Below, piece after piece: positions 32,950-42,700 of a stretch of 44,757 bases of DNA (positions within the stretch are counted from its first letter, which is position 1; the number at the start of each line of letters is the position of its first letter). The stretch lies in the NCBI RefSeq assembly GCF_002838835.1, contig NZ_NHPP01000030.1, positions 1-44,757 of the forward strand, read 5' to 3'. The position numbers were made by a program, and so were the translations under genes. The notes under the pieces were generated by a model. That model was not told the DNA's origin and did not search any database. It saw only the letters and a program-made list of their open reading frames with translations. Source of the DNA: Siphonobacter sp. SORGH_AS_0500. Its GTDB lineage: Bacteria; Bacteroidota; Bacteroidia; Cytophagales; Spirosomataceae.

Positions 32950-33789
32950 CTAGTAATGAGCAGCGTAGTTGTTAGTGATGCTCAGACCAATTTCATCGAT
33001 GTTGTAAGTGATACCGTCGATGATGCTGGTGAAGTAGTTATAAGCGATCAAGCAGATAGCAGAAGTACCGATACCTAAAGCTGTGTTTACAAGAGCCTCA
33101 GAGATACCAGCAGCCAGAGCCGCTGAATCCGCACTACCTGACTGACCCATGGCAGCGAATGAACGAAGCATACCTAATACCGTTCCGAGCAGACCGATCA
33201 GCGTTGCTACCGAAGCAAGCGTTGCAATGATCGTCAGGTTTTTCTCTAAAGAAGGCATTTCTAAGCTTGTAGCTTCTTCGATTTCTTTGCTCAGAGCAAC
33301 CAGTTTTTGTTCTTTGTCTAATTCAGTGTCAGTAGTCAGTTGCTGATATTTTTTCAGAGCAGCGTTTACTACGTTACCAATAGAACCTTTTTGTTTGTCA
33401 CACTCTTTCAATGCTCCGTTGATGTCATTTTGGTTCAACAGAACTTGTACTTTACGAACGAACTCATCGATGCTGCTAGTTCCTTTCGCTTTGCTAAGCG
33501 TGAAAAGACGCTCAATTGTGAAAGTTAAAGAAGTTAAGAAACAAGTAAACAGAATGGGTACGATAAAACCCCCTTTGTAAACGATACCGAAGAAATCGCC
33601 TGGCAGTGGCTCATTGTTATGATCTCCTCCTTCAAAGTGGCTACCATCGCCTAAGTACAGGTGATAGAAAGCTTCAGCAACAATAAACAGAATCAGGATA
33701 ATTAAACCAGACGAAATGCCCCCCGACTTCTTCTTCGGAGCAGCAGCAGGCTTGGCAGCGGGAGTAGGGGTCTTGGTAGTGTTACTCAT
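32950..33789 (-). CDS. exbB: MotA/TolQ/ExbB-type proton channel protein
   Basis: 279 residues. A short Ala/Pro/Lys-rich cytosolic N terminus leads to a first membrane segment (SGLIILILFIVAEAF), a second (GGFIVPILFTCFLTSLTF) ending in the IERLFTL motif, then the cytosolic region. The paired segments IIATLASVATLIGLLGTVLGML and GISEALVNTALGIG carry the ExbB/TolQ signature. It is the first gene of the operon, with a promoter-like box about 80-100 bp upstream. It forms the pentameric channel housing ExbD dimers in the inner membrane. Confidence 0.92.
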   Translation of the reverse strand: MSNTTKTPTPAAKPAAAPKKKSGGISSGLIILILFIVAEAFYHLYLGDGSHFEGGDHNNEPLPGDFFGIVYKGGFIVPILFTCFLTSLTFTIERLFTLSKAKGTSSIDEFVRKVQVLLNQNDINGALKECDKQKGSIGNVVNAALKKYQQLTTDTELDKEQKLVALSKEIEEATSLEMPSLEKNLTIIATLASVATLIGLLGTVLGMLRSFAAMGQSGSADSAALAAGISEALVNTALGIGTSAICLIAYNYFTSIIDGITYNIDEIGLSITNNYAAHY

Positions 33790-33870
33790 TAGTTTGGTAA
33801 TTTTAGGGTTTAGTGAAACTTTGGTTTGTTGGTGTAAAGAAAAATAAAATTTGATGTTCTACGCAACTAC

Positions 33871-33898
33871 GAAAGATAATTTTGTTTTTGTTCCTCAA
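33871..33898 (-). promoter_or_regulatory. Candidate promoter of the exbB-tonB operon
   Basis: On the minus strand, TTG (33898-33896) is followed after 17 nt by TATCTTTC (33878-33871), one base from TAnnTTTG. It lies about 80 bp before the exbB ATG. Confidence 0.38.
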
Positions 33899-34006
33899 AA
33901 CCGAGTAATGATTCAGCAAATCTACTGTTTTTTTTCTCAATCCCGACGTTAAGGTTTTGTGAAAAATTTTATGAGTTTTTAATAAAATTGTATTAATTAA
34001 AGAATA

Positions 34007-34648
34007 TCACAGTGATAAATCGACCAAATCAGTATTTTTCTGAGACGACAAATTCTGTGAGTTTAACACATTTTTTACTGGACCAAACGTCTTTCGGTGC
34101 CAATCGGTTACTCCAAACTCTAATAACCCCTTCAAATGCTTCGCTGTAGGATAGCCTACATTCTGCTCCCAGCCGTACATTGGATACTCCAGAGATAGCT
34201 TTTCCATGAACGCATCCCGATAGGTCTTTGCCAGAACCGAAGCGGCGGCAATTGACGCATAAATTCCGTCACCTTTGACGATACAGGTATGCGGAATCAT
34301 GGGATAAGGCGTAAATCGGTTTCCGTCGACTAGTAGATGCTCGGGCTGGGCTTTAAGTTGCTCCACGGCCCGATGCATGGCTAAATAACTTGCCTTGGCA
34401 ATGTTAAACTGGTCAATTTCAGCGACACTTGCTTCCGCAATTACCCAGGCTATTGCTTCTTTTTCAATTTCTAGTCGTAACCGTTCCCGCTGGGCCCGTT
34501 TTAACTGCTTGGAATCGTTTAAAAACTCATTACTATAATCTTTCGGTAGAATCACCGCAGCGGCAACCACTGGCCCTGCTAAACACCCCCGTCCTACTTC
34601 ATCAAGTCCTGCCTCAACGCTCCCCAAATGATAGAATGACTTTAACAT
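34007..34648 (-). CDS. rnhB: Ribonuclease HII
   Basis: A 213-residue RNase HII, which nicks RNA in RNA-DNA hybrids and removes misinserted ribonucleotides. The catalytic EAGLDEVGRGCLAGPV motif is at residues 12-27, DSKQL follows, then HLLVDGNR and KGDGIYASIAAASVLAKTYRD, which complete the acidic site. The C-terminal YPTAKH and HRKTFGPV are typical. It has about 15 extra residues at the end. It stands alone between the exb operon and the Bat cluster. Confidence 0.95.
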   Translation of the reverse strand: MLKSFYHLGSVEAGLDEVGRGCLAGPVVAAAVILPKDYSNEFLNDSKQLKRAQRERLRLEIEKEAIAWVIAEASVAEIDQFNIAKASYLAMHRAVEQLKAQPEHLLVDGNRFTPYPMIPHTCIVKGDGIYASIAAASVLAKTYRDAFMEKLSLEYPMYGWEQNVGYPTAKHLKGLLEFGVTDWHRKTFGPVKNVLNSQNLSSQKNTDLVDLSL

Positions 34649-34860
34649 GAATTCTATGCGTTGGTTCGAAAAGTGGGTCTAAAACTAATGTATAAACAGC
34701 TAAATATTCAACAATACTATCATAAACTTCGTAATCATAATACATTTTTTTACTAAAAAAATTATTTTTTCTGCCAATAAACTGACTTTCAGTGGGTCTT
34801 TGGCTCTCAAAAAACTAAAGCGTAAAGCGAATAAAGCAGGATTATTTGAATTTTACTATA

Positions 34861-35880
34861 TTAATCTTCCAAGATATTTCCAATGAAGGTAGATTTTGCC
34901 AGTAGGCCCAGCAATAGGAAGCTTATTGCCCACTTCAGATAAATATGATAAAAGTCTTTAATATCCTGATAATAAGAAGACTTGATGTCTACTTTTTCTA
35001 ACTGATTGATCTGTTTAAAAACTTTTCGAAGGGCCTCTGCATCCTCCACCTGAAAAAATTTCCCCTTGCTCTGGGCTGCAATTTCTTTAAGCACCCCAAT
35101 GTCCAGTGTTTCCATAGACATGCCTGTGGTATCTTGTTCAATGGTAGCATTTTCACGGCCAATGCCAATGGTATAGACCCGAATGCCGTAAGCATTAGCT
35201 AATTGAGCTGCCGTAACCGGGTCCAGGTTTCCGGCGGTATTATCTCCATCACTGAGTAAAATAGCGACCTTACTTTTCGACTCAGTATCCCGCATCAGAT
35301 TTATACTATTAGCCAAGGCTGAGCCGATGGCCGTTCCTGCGGTGCTAATGATATCGGGTTTTATCGAAGCTATTTGCTGTTTTACTAATTCATAATCGGT
35401 CGTGAGTGGGCAAAGAAAGAAGGATTGTCCGGCAAATACTACCACTCCGATTTTATCCCGAAATCGGCCATTAACGAATTCAGTAGCAACTTTTTTAGCC
35501 GATTCCATGCGGTTTGGTAATAAATCCTTCATGAGCATGGAATCTGACACATCCAGAGCCAGTACGATTTCAATGCCTTCAGCGAGGCGTTCTTCCGTTT
35601 CAGTAATGATCTGTGGTCGGGCCAGGGAGACTAATAGAAAGCTAATACCTAACCCAATGAATAACCCCGGCAGATGCCTTAGGTATTGAACCCAGCTTGT
35701 CTTGACTTCTTTGGGTAGAAAAGCAACATTAAGCCGCTGACGGGCTTTTCCATGAAAAATTCTTCTTAAGAAGAAGAGAAGAGGTACGGCAATTATTCCA
35801 TACAAAAAATAAGGTTCGGCCCAGTGAAAACTGGTTAACGTATTGAATGAAAGCCATTTGAACGAATACCACTTATCCAT
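34861..35880 (-). CDS. BatA-like von Willebrand factor A protein
   Basis: 339 residues with an N-terminal pair of membrane segments (PYFLYGIIAVPLLFFLRRIF and HLPGLFIGLGISFLLVS), a VWA domain from about residue 100 to 290, and a C-terminal membrane helix (LKWAISFLLLGLLA). The MIDAS-type metal site shows LDVSDSML, with LLSDGDNTAGN near the second metal-binding loop. This is the BatA/aerotolerance architecture. Together with the DUF58 protein and the adjacent membrane protein it belongs to the MoxR-associated set, but no MoxR ATPase gene is present next to it. The start at 35880 gives the standard BatA layout. Confidence 0.88.
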   Translation of the reverse strand: MDKWYSFKWLSFNTLTSFHWAEPYFLYGIIAVPLLFFLRRIFHGKARQRLNVAFLPKEVKTSWVQYLRHLPGLFIGLGISFLLVSLARPQIITETEERLAEGIEIVLALDVSDSMLMKDLLPNRMESAKKVATEFVNGRFRDKIGVVVFAGQSFFLCPLTTDYELVKQQIASIKPDIISTAGTAIGSALANSINLMRDTESKSKVAILLSDGDNTAGNLDPVTAAQLANAYGIRVYTIGIGRENATIEQDTTGMSMETLDIGVLKEIAAQSKGKFFQVEDAEALRKVFKQINQLEKVDIKSSYYQDIKDFYHIYLKWAISFLLLGLLAKSTFIGNILED

Positions 35881-35918
35881 AAAATCCTTAATCCCGACGA
35901 TTCAAAACGGTTAATAAC

Positions 35919-36815
35919 TTATGACTTTTTTTCCAGAATAACCTCACGCTGCTTAATATATGTTCGTACCGCCAGATCCCGCAAGATCCGAAGGGACTCC
36001 TGGGTCTGGGGGGAGGTCACTCCCCCATATACGACGGCATCCGTTTCCCTCAGAGCCTGTTCTAACTGCCGGGATTGTGAAAATTGTTCGACCGTTTCTT
36101 TGGTCGTAAACGTAGTATAAGGCTTTCCTTCCAGTCGTTCCAGGTATCTTTTCCAAAGTACCACCGCTCGCTCTACATTGATAACCGCCTGTCGGGAATC
36201 GGTAGCACCTCTCAGATGCCTTTGAAAATTTCCGCGAAACTCCAGGTGCCTACGCCATAATTGAAACTGCCGCCAGCGTCGCCGAATTCTGGCTCCGAAA
36301 AGCCAATAGATTAATCCGCCAAGAATACCTGCGAAAATGAGAATAATAAAATATAATGGATAGTTAATCTGATCGTCCAGTAAAACCAGAGCGGTATTGG
36401 ATTGCAAACCCGCCTTTTTTGATTTCAGATTTAATAAAGATCGAAGTGGAATGGATTGCAAGCCCGAGTACAGAGCTGTACAATCTTTTTGATTCATTAC
36501 ATACACCGGCAGCTTCAAATACTGCATGGAATCCACTTCAAACGATACCAGTGTATATACGACACTATCCAAACTACCCGAGGCATTGGTTCTGGTGGAA
36601 TAGTAGTCTCTTTTTAGAAATTGAAAGGGCGTAAAATCATAGGTAGAATCAGGAAAAAAGACATCCAGTCTAGGATCATGCCGATAACTTAACGCGTACT
36701 GCACGGGCTTACCTACCTTAATTTCTTTCGACAGAAATTTTCCCTCTGGTTGAGCAAGCACCGGAGATACTAGAGAGAGAGAGAAAATGATAAGAAGAAA
36801 CAATCCGTTTCGCAC
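35919..36815 (-). CDS. Membrane protein of the Bat cluster (BatD-like/DUF4381-like position)
   Basis: 298 residues: a signal peptide (1-21, ending VLAQ), an extracytoplasmic beta-type domain to about residue 145, one membrane helix (YPLYFIILIFAGILGGLIYWLF), then an Arg-rich cytosolic helical tail. No catalytic motif is visible. It starts 13 bp after the DUF58 gene and is followed by the VWA gene, the position occupied by DUF4381- or BatD-like subunits in other MoxR clusters. I cannot prove homology by eye. It probably scaffolds the DUF58/VWA partners at the membrane. Confidence 0.7.
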   Translation of the reverse strand: MRNGLFLLIIFSLSLVSPVLAQPEGKFLSKEIKVGKPVQYALSYRHDPRLDVFFPDSTYDFTPFQFLKRDYYSTRTNASGSLDSVVYTLVSFEVDSMQYLKLPVYVMNQKDCTALYSGLQSIPLRSLLNLKSKKAGLQSNTALVLLDDQINYPLYFIILIFAGILGGLIYWLFGARIRRRWRQFQLWRRHLEFRGNFQRHLRGATDSRQAVINVERAVVLWKRYLERLEGKPYTTFTTKETVEQFSQSRQLEQALRETDAVVYGGVTSPQTQESLRILRDLAVRTYIKQREVILEKKS

Positions 36816-36828
36816 AGTGGTAATAGAG

Positions 36829-37686
36829 TTACTTGACTCGAAATAGTTTGATTAGTTTAGGAGTATAATCTTCCTGCGTATCGACGGATAAATAATTGGC
36901 TTTGTACTGCTTGCAAAGCTTCTCCAGCCGTTGTTGATTTTCTTCGAAAACGATACGCGTCGTTTTTCGAAACTGGGCAGATGACGTATTTACCCACATC
37001 ATGCGGCGACTTTCTTTATCATAAACCGGAATAATTCCCAGCCTGGGCATGTTTACTTCCCGGTCATCATACAAGTGAATCACCACCAGATCGTGCTTTT
37101 TAGCCAGAGCTTTTAAATTCTGTTCGTAATCGGTATCGATAAAGTCAGAAATCAGGATCACTACACTTTTCCGGTGAAGAATATTCAGAGCAAAAAGAAT
37201 GGCATCCGATACATTGGTTTTGAGTGATTCGGGTTTGAGTCGAAATAATTCCAAAATCATCTGATACCCATGCTTCATACTATTAGCCGGGCGAATGTAT
37301 TTTTCCTTCTGATCTGAAAAACAGTATAAGCCTACGTGGCTAGCTTCGTGCATGGCCGAAAGAGCCAGCACACCACAGATTTCTTTGGTCGTATCCAGCT
37401 TCGAACGCTCTTCGCGACCGATGTCCTGCGAAGCACTTACGTCCACCATGAAAAAGACCGTCTGTTCTTTTTCTTCCTTAAATATCTTTAAAAACAGACC
37501 ATGCCCCTTCGATGAAGCGTTCCAGTCTATAAGTCGGATGTCATCGCCGTACTGGTATTGTCGTAAATCCGTAAACTCCAGCCCCGAGCCTTTAAACACC
37601 GACTTAAAGTTGCCGTGCATCTGCGAATCGACCGCTTTTCGGATTCGGATTTCATAATTCCGAAGTTTTGAAAGGAGCTCGTTCAT
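36829..37686 (-). CDS. DUF58 domain-containing protein
   Basis: 285 residues from the ATG at 37686 (MNELLSKLRNYEI). The DUF58 core is recognised from FKGSGLEFTDLRQYQYGDDIRLIDW followed by a VWA-like fold with MVDVSASQDIG. The longer frame from 37725 adds a non-family stretch. It is the first gene of the three-gene minus-strand set with the membrane protein and the BatA-like gene. Usually a MoxR AAA+ ATPase gene precedes DUF58; here the divergent DUF4296 gene takes that place, so MoxR must be elsewhere or missing. Cytosolic. Confidence 0.9.
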   Translation of the reverse strand: MNELLSKLRNYEIRIRKAVDSQMHGNFKSVFKGSGLEFTDLRQYQYGDDIRLIDWNASSKGHGLFLKIFKEEKEQTVFFMVDVSASQDIGREERSKLDTTKEICGVLALSAMHEASHVGLYCFSDQKEKYIRPANSMKHGYQMILELFRLKPESLKTNVSDAILFALNILHRKSVVILISDFIDTDYEQNLKALAKKHDLVVIHLYDDREVNMPRLGIIPVYDKESRRMMWVNTSSAQFRKTTRIVFEENQQRLEKLCKQYKANYLSVDTQEDYTPKLIKLFRVK

Positions 37687-37730
37687 TTTGATTTTTTGGT
37701 AAATAAACTGGATTGCAAACGCCAAAGCCC

Positions 37731-37759
37731 TTGCCTTCCGCCAAAACTACCTAACTTTA
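37731..37759 (+). promoter_or_regulatory. Promoter of the DUF4296-nuoABC(2) operon
   Basis: TTG (37731-37733), 18 nt, then TAACTTTA (37752-37759), a one-base variant of TAnnTTTG, 15 bp before the ATG at 37774. It would give a very short leader. Confidence 0.45.
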
Positions 37760-37773
37760 CCCAACTATTAAAC

Positions 37774-38181
37774 ATGAAAACGCGTCTACTTCTCCCTTTA
37801 TTGGCTCTGCTCATGGCCTGTTCGAATGCTCCGTCTCCGCCAGAGAACCTCATTCCGCAGGATAAAATGGTACAAATTCTTAAAGATGTACACCTGGCAG
37901 AACAACGAATCATACGGTTACGTCTGGGTTCGCAGGACTCCTCTATGGTCGCTTTTCAGGTTTTGGAAAAAGATATTCTGGAAAAATATCAGGCTGATAC
38001 CGGAACGTACCGGGCCAGTTACCGCTACTACATTGCTCAGCCCGATAAGTTCAAAGATATCTACAAAGCAGTAGTGGATAGTTTAACGGTACTGGAAGAG
38101 CGAGAGAAGAAAATGGCCCGTGCCGACTCCAGCAAATCCGCCCAAACCCGCCCCGACAGTACGAAGTTACAGGTTCAATAA
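37774..38181 (+). CDS. DUF4296-like lipoprotein
   Basis: 135 residues from the ATG at 37774. The lipobox LMAC (C16) follows a hydrophobic signal. The mature domain has IPQDKMVQILKDVHLAEQRI, then YRASYRYYIAQPDKFKDIYKAVVDSL, a pattern of DUF4296, a Bacteroidota family of unknown function. The C-terminal tail is Lys/Ser/Asp-rich. The second nuoA starts only 12 bp after its stop, so it is the first gene of that operon. A role with the respiratory genes is unproven. Confidence 0.78.
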   Translation: MKTRLLLPLLALLMACSNAPSPPENLIPQDKMVQILKDVHLAEQRIIRLRLGSQDSSMVAFQVLEKDILEKYQADTGTYRASYRYYIAQPDKFKDIYKAVVDSLTVLEEREKKMARADSSKSAQTRPDSTKLQVQ

Positions 38182-38193
38182 TCCCTTTTGGTT

Positions 38194-38658
38194 ATGGTTA
38201 CTGATTTTGGTTCTATTCTTCTGTTCTTTATAACGGGAGTAATTTTTCTGGTCGTTATGCTGGGTATTGCTCGCCTGATTCGCCCAAACCGTCCGAATCC
38301 TGAGAAACTCAGTACTTATGAGTCAGGGGAAGAGCCGGAAGGAAACGCTAACGTCCAGTTTAATATCCGTTTTTATATTGTTGCTCTGATCTTTTTACTT
38401 TTTGACGTTGAATTAGTCTTTCTATTTCCCTGGGCTACCGTGTTCGGACAAGAATCTCTGATTCAGGAAACGAATGGTCGCTGGGGTGTGTTTGCTTTAC
38501 TGGAGATGTTTCTCTTCGTAGGGATTCTCGCTTTAGGTCTTGCTTATGCCTGGCGAAAAGGACATCTTGACTGGGTACGTCCACAAGCTAAAGTTTCTTA
38601 CATTCAGTCTAAAGTACCTATGGATCTTTACGGAAAAGTAAATAAGAAGTATCAATGA
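38194..38658 (+). CDS. nuoA: NADH-quinone oxidoreductase subunit A, second copy
   Basis: A 154-residue NuoA with three membrane segments and an acidic FDVELVFLFPW motif in the second. The TM1-TM2 loop reads YESGEEPEGN, so Ser replaces the usual Cys of the quinone-site loop seen in the first NuoA. The sequence is well diverged from the copy at 7584. The start at 38194 is the first ATG in frame; a TTG lies two codons earlier. It overlaps nuoB by 4 bp (ATGA), so the three nuo genes here are translationally coupled. A C-terminal extension of about 25 residues follows the last membrane helix. Confidence 0.92.
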   Translation: MVTDFGSILLFFITGVIFLVVMLGIARLIRPNRPNPEKLSTYESGEEPEGNANVQFNIRFYIVALIFLLFDVELVFLFPWATVFGQESLIQETNGRWGVFALLEMFLFVGILALGLAYAWRKGHLDWVRPQAKVSYIQSKVPMDLYGKVNKKYQ

Positions 38659-39197
38659 AGAGTTTTCTTGATAGCCGATTTAAAACCGGCGAAGGCGGCC
38701 TGATTCTAACCACGGCGGAAGATTTGCTCAACTGGGCTCGTCTTAACTCGCTCTGGCCTATGGGTTTTGGTCTAGCCTGTTGTGCTATTGAAATGATGCA
38801 AACCTTCGCATCCAGCTACGACCTGGAACGATTCGGAATTTTTCCCCGGCCTTCTCCCCGTCAGTCGGACGTAATGATCGTTTCTGGAACGGTAACCTTT
38901 AAAATGGCCGACCGAATTCGCCGCTTATACGAACAAATGGCAGAACCTCGTTATGTCATCTCGATGGGCAGTTGTTCGAACTGCGGTGGCCCTTACTGGG
39001 AACACGGCTACCATGTGGTAAAAGGCGTTGATCGCATTATTCCCGTGGATGTGTACGTGCCCGGATGCCCTCCCCGCCCCGAAGCTCTGATTGGTGCCAT
39101 TATGAAATTACAGGACAAAATCAGAGGTGAAAGTGTGCAGGAACCTACTGCTGCGTTATCCCTCGTTGAAAAATTTGAAAAACCAACATTTGCATGA
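38655..39197 (+). CDS. nuoB: NADH-quinone oxidoreductase subunit B, second copy
   Basis: A 180-residue NuoB. The N2 cluster ligands are C42-C43 (ACCAIEMM), C107 (GSCSNC) and C138 (VPGCPPRPE). Between them it has SSYDLERFGIFPRPSPRQ and GPYWEHGYHVVKGVD, the version common in many other phyla, unlike the MGATYDLARFGSERP form of the first copy. This suggests an older paralogue or acquired complex. It overlaps nuoA by 4 bp and nuoC by 4 bp. Confidence 0.93.
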   Translation: MKSFLDSRFKTGEGGLILTTAEDLLNWARLNSLWPMGFGLACCAIEMMQTFASSYDLERFGIFPRPSPRQSDVMIVSGTVTFKMADRIRRLYEQMAEPRYVISMGSCSNCGGPYWEHGYHVVKGVDRIIPVDVYVPGCPPRPEALIGAIMKLQDKIRGESVQEPTAALSLVEKFEKPTFA

Positions 39198-39688
39198 CTT
39201 TCTCAGAACTTAAATCCCTGCTCACGCATGAGTTTGGGACGGAAGCTTTGATTGGCGAAGAAGAGTTGGTACTTATGCCTAACTTAACAGTTCGCCCTGA
39301 ATCACTGGTTCCTATTTGTGAGTTCCTACGGAATGATGAACGAACGTATTTCGACTCGTTATCCTGCCTTACCGCACTGGATAACGGAACGGATACTTTT
39401 GAAGTTGCTTATAATTTGTTCTCCATTCCTTACGAACACGCCCTTTGTTTGAAAGTAAAATTGCCTCGTCAGGAAGGCACACCGCCTGCGGTTAATAGCG
39501 TCAGTGAAATCTGGCGGACGGCCAACTGGCACGAACGCGAAGCCTATGACCTGATGGGCATTCACTTTGAAGGCCACCCGGATTTACGTCGGATTTTACT
39601 TCCCGAAGACTGGGAAGGCCATCCGCTTCGGAAAGATTACACTGAACAGGAACGTTATCACGGCATTACCGTCAAATACGAAGCCTAA
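39194..39688 (+). CDS. nuoC: NADH-quinone oxidoreductase subunit C, second copy
   Basis: A 164-residue NuoC with WHEREAYDLMGIHFEGHPDL and RRILLPEDWEGHPLRKDY at the C-terminal end, the canonical signature. It overlaps the second nuoB by 4 bp. A strong terminator follows 3 bp after the stop, so the operon ends at C; there is no nuoD or later gene. Partner subunits must come from elsewhere in the genome or from the first operon. Confidence 0.92.
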   Translation: MTFSELKSLLTHEFGTEALIGEEELVLMPNLTVRPESLVPICEFLRNDERTYFDSLSCLTALDNGTDTFEVAYNLFSIPYEHALCLKVKLPRQEGTPPAVNSVSEIWRTANWHEREAYDLMGIHFEGHPDLRRILLPEDWEGHPLRKDYTEQERYHGITVKYEA

Positions 39689-39690
39689 CC

Positions 39691-39722
39691 AAAAGAGCAC
39701 GTTTAGAAGCGTGCTCTTTTTT
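39691..39722. terminator. Strong bidirectional terminator
   Basis: AAAAGAGCACG (39691-39701) and CGTGCTCTTTT (39710-39720) form an 11-bp perfect stem with an 8-nt loop and A/T runs on both sides. It serves the second nuoABC operon and the convergent helicase gene, whose stop codon lies at 39724. Confidence 0.93.
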
Positions 39723-39723
39723 G

Positions 39724-42700
39724 TTAGTCTGCAGCTCGGTTTTTCCACCATTGCCGACTCCAGATGCGGCGGTAAGGCCAGCCTTTTCTTTGCAGACTCA
39801 TTGGGAAATAAGCGTGTGCTTCTTTTGAACTCAAACTTTGATAATACAGATCATCGTCGGTTAGAATCAATCCTTCATAAACCGTTTTCTCTTTCTTGAC
39901 TAAATCTGCGAAGGGTAATTCTTTAACCCAGGAAGGATGCATGCGTTCAAGCTGATCTTTCAGCAACTGGCTTGACTTCAGCTCTTGCACCGCTAAAGGT
40001 TTGGGAAGGTATTCTCCCGAAGAAACGCTACGGGCAAAGTTTAAATACGCTTTTAGCAAACGGGGCCCTTCGTTCATAGCCTCTTCTACTTTCAACTGCT
40101 CGGGCCACAAACTCGTTACCACATAAATCCGTTGACGGGCCCTGGTAATAGCTACATTCAGTCGGTTTTCCCCTCCTATCTGGTTCAGCGACCCAAAGTG
40201 GGCTGACACTTTACCCTGTTCATTAGGGGCATAACCAATGGAGAAAATGATTACATCTCGTTCGTCACCCTGTACGTTTTCCAGATTTTTGATAAATAAA
40301 GGTTCTGCCTGAGCCGAAGTAATGTCCAGTTTATCTTCCAGTAAACGCTGCTGGGGTGAGTTGAACGTAACCACCCCCACTGATAAATCCGGCTCCTGGC
40401 GAGTTAAGGTCTGAAGCAGAATAACCACAGCCGCCGCTTCGGGTTCATTTTGCTGATCTTTCCATTCGCCTTCTACTTTTATATAGTGAATAGCCCCTGA
40501 GTTACGGTTCATTTCCTGGAAATCAGGTAGTAACTTCAATCGATTTTCGTAAAAATGCTGATTCGAAAATTCAATTAAATCCAGCGAACGACTGCGGTAA
40601 TGGCCTTGTAAAAGTACCTGCGGCAAATAACGAGCCATCAGATCCAGCAGGCTGGTTACTTCTAGTTCAGGAATATCATCGGTGTCCTCGTCTAGTCGAA
40701 CGCGGTACAAATCAGAAGGTTGCAATTGCTTGCTATCTCCTGCAATTACCACTTGTTTTCCCCGAAACATGGCGGGTAAGCCCTGCTCAGCAAAGCATTG
40801 CGAAGCTTCATCAAAAATAACCAGATCGAAAAAAGGCTCTTCCGTTAAGGGAAATATGGCCGAAACCGTTTCGGGCGAAGCTAGCCAACAGGGTACCAGC
40901 GTTAATACCTCATCCGTGAAATGACTTAACACCTGCCGAACGGGCCAAATCAGACGTTTTTTAGTAACCTGATGCCGTAAATCCCGGTAAGTTGTCACGT
41001 TACCCAGACGGTTCATTTCGAGCGATTGATACGTTTGCTCGCGTAACTGTTTCCGGCCAATTTCTCCGGCCAGCTCCTGTTTTCGCAGCACAGCCTGTTG
41101 CAAGTCTTCCTCCATCTGCTGCATTTTCAGGCCGGAAACACTTCGCAAAAGGGGCATTTTCAATTCCAAATGTTCAATCCAGGCGAGTTTGAGGGAGTTC
41201 ACAAACGTGTCCAGTAACTCATGGCCTGCTCCTCTTTTAATCACTTCGCTCTCCGCCGGACTTAGTTGGTTTTGCAGGGTATCAAATTCCTGCAATAGTT
41301 CAAAATCGTTGGTTAATGAGTCCAGTAAAAGGCTGGTTTGCTGAGGCGTCGCCTGAGTAATCCAATCCATTTGAGAAGCCGTCAGGTATCTTTTCCAGCT
41401 TTCCTGTTTTTGCCCTAGTTGTTGAAGCAATTGAATAATCTGACTCACTTTATCAGCAAAATTGGTCTGATTCGATTCGGAATGAAATCGGTATAACTCT
41501 CCAATTAGTGAATGCGATTTTCGGATGTGCTCATACTGAGTTGAAGCCTCCGCTACCTGCGAAGTTACCCGCTCCCAGTTCTGCCGGGTCTGACTCCATT
41601 CTTCCTGCTGAACCCGAATGTGTAACGGCTCTGCCCATTGTTGCATTAACCATTCTACCTCCAAACGATTCAGGACTATTTGTCTAAGTTTTTGTAGATC
41701 AGTGTGTTCAAGCGTCAACCCATACGGAGAAGCCTGTTTTTGTAAACTTTCCTTTTCCGAGAAAAATAACCATTTCAGTAAAGAAGGACGGGCCTGAATA
41801 GCGGTTTCCAGGGTTTCCAGAAAAGGGCGTAACTCTGAACTTCTAAAACTTTCGCTGGCTATTCCCTGGTTAATCAATTGTTCGATCTGCATACGAACGG
41901 GCCATTCTTTCCAGTCAGAAATCTGGCGATAATGCAACCGACGAACCCAAATTTCCCGTTCTGGCGTGAATTCTTTGAGTAACCGTACTAACGCCCTTTC
42001 CTCTTTTTGCAGGCTTCGTACTTCTGCCCAACTCACTTTTCTTCCTAAAAAAGCCTGAATCTGTTGCGTAATCTGTTCGATTGCCGCGGGGATTTCCAGC
42101 ACGGTGGACTTAATAGCTGGCACGTCCTGAAACGTAAACACGCTAAAATCCTGACGATCCTGCCAGGGGTGATTCTGACCGATTCGACTTTGATAACTTT
42201 CGTATCGTTTTAACTTTTGCGTCGTTTCTTCGAGCGAATGTAAAGGAAAAGACTGGTACAAATCCTGAAGCTCGATTCGGGGTTTGTCTGGATCGGAGGT
42301 TAGGTAAAGCTCTTTTGCTGACACGCCACATGCACTGGTATCGAAGAGAGCTTTTTTGAAATCGTCCAGTTCTTCCTGAATGCGATCAATCTGATTGGAA
42401 TGCTGAGTAAATTCCCGATCCAATAAAATTGCATCCAAACTGGTATTCAATCGTTTATACTCGTCAATGCGATCAATTTGGCCCGTAATTTGGGTATATA
42501 AACTTTTTCGATCATGCTGAAAGTCATGCAGGTTTGCAGCAAAATCCTGCCAGTGGGCTCGCGATAGTCGGTCATAGACGGTATCCAGAGCCGCTCTTTT
42601 CTGACTCACCACCAGCACTCGCTTTCCCTGGGCCGTAAAATCTGCGATGAGGTTACAAATGAGTTGGGATTTACCCGTGCCCGGCGGCCCCTGTACCACC

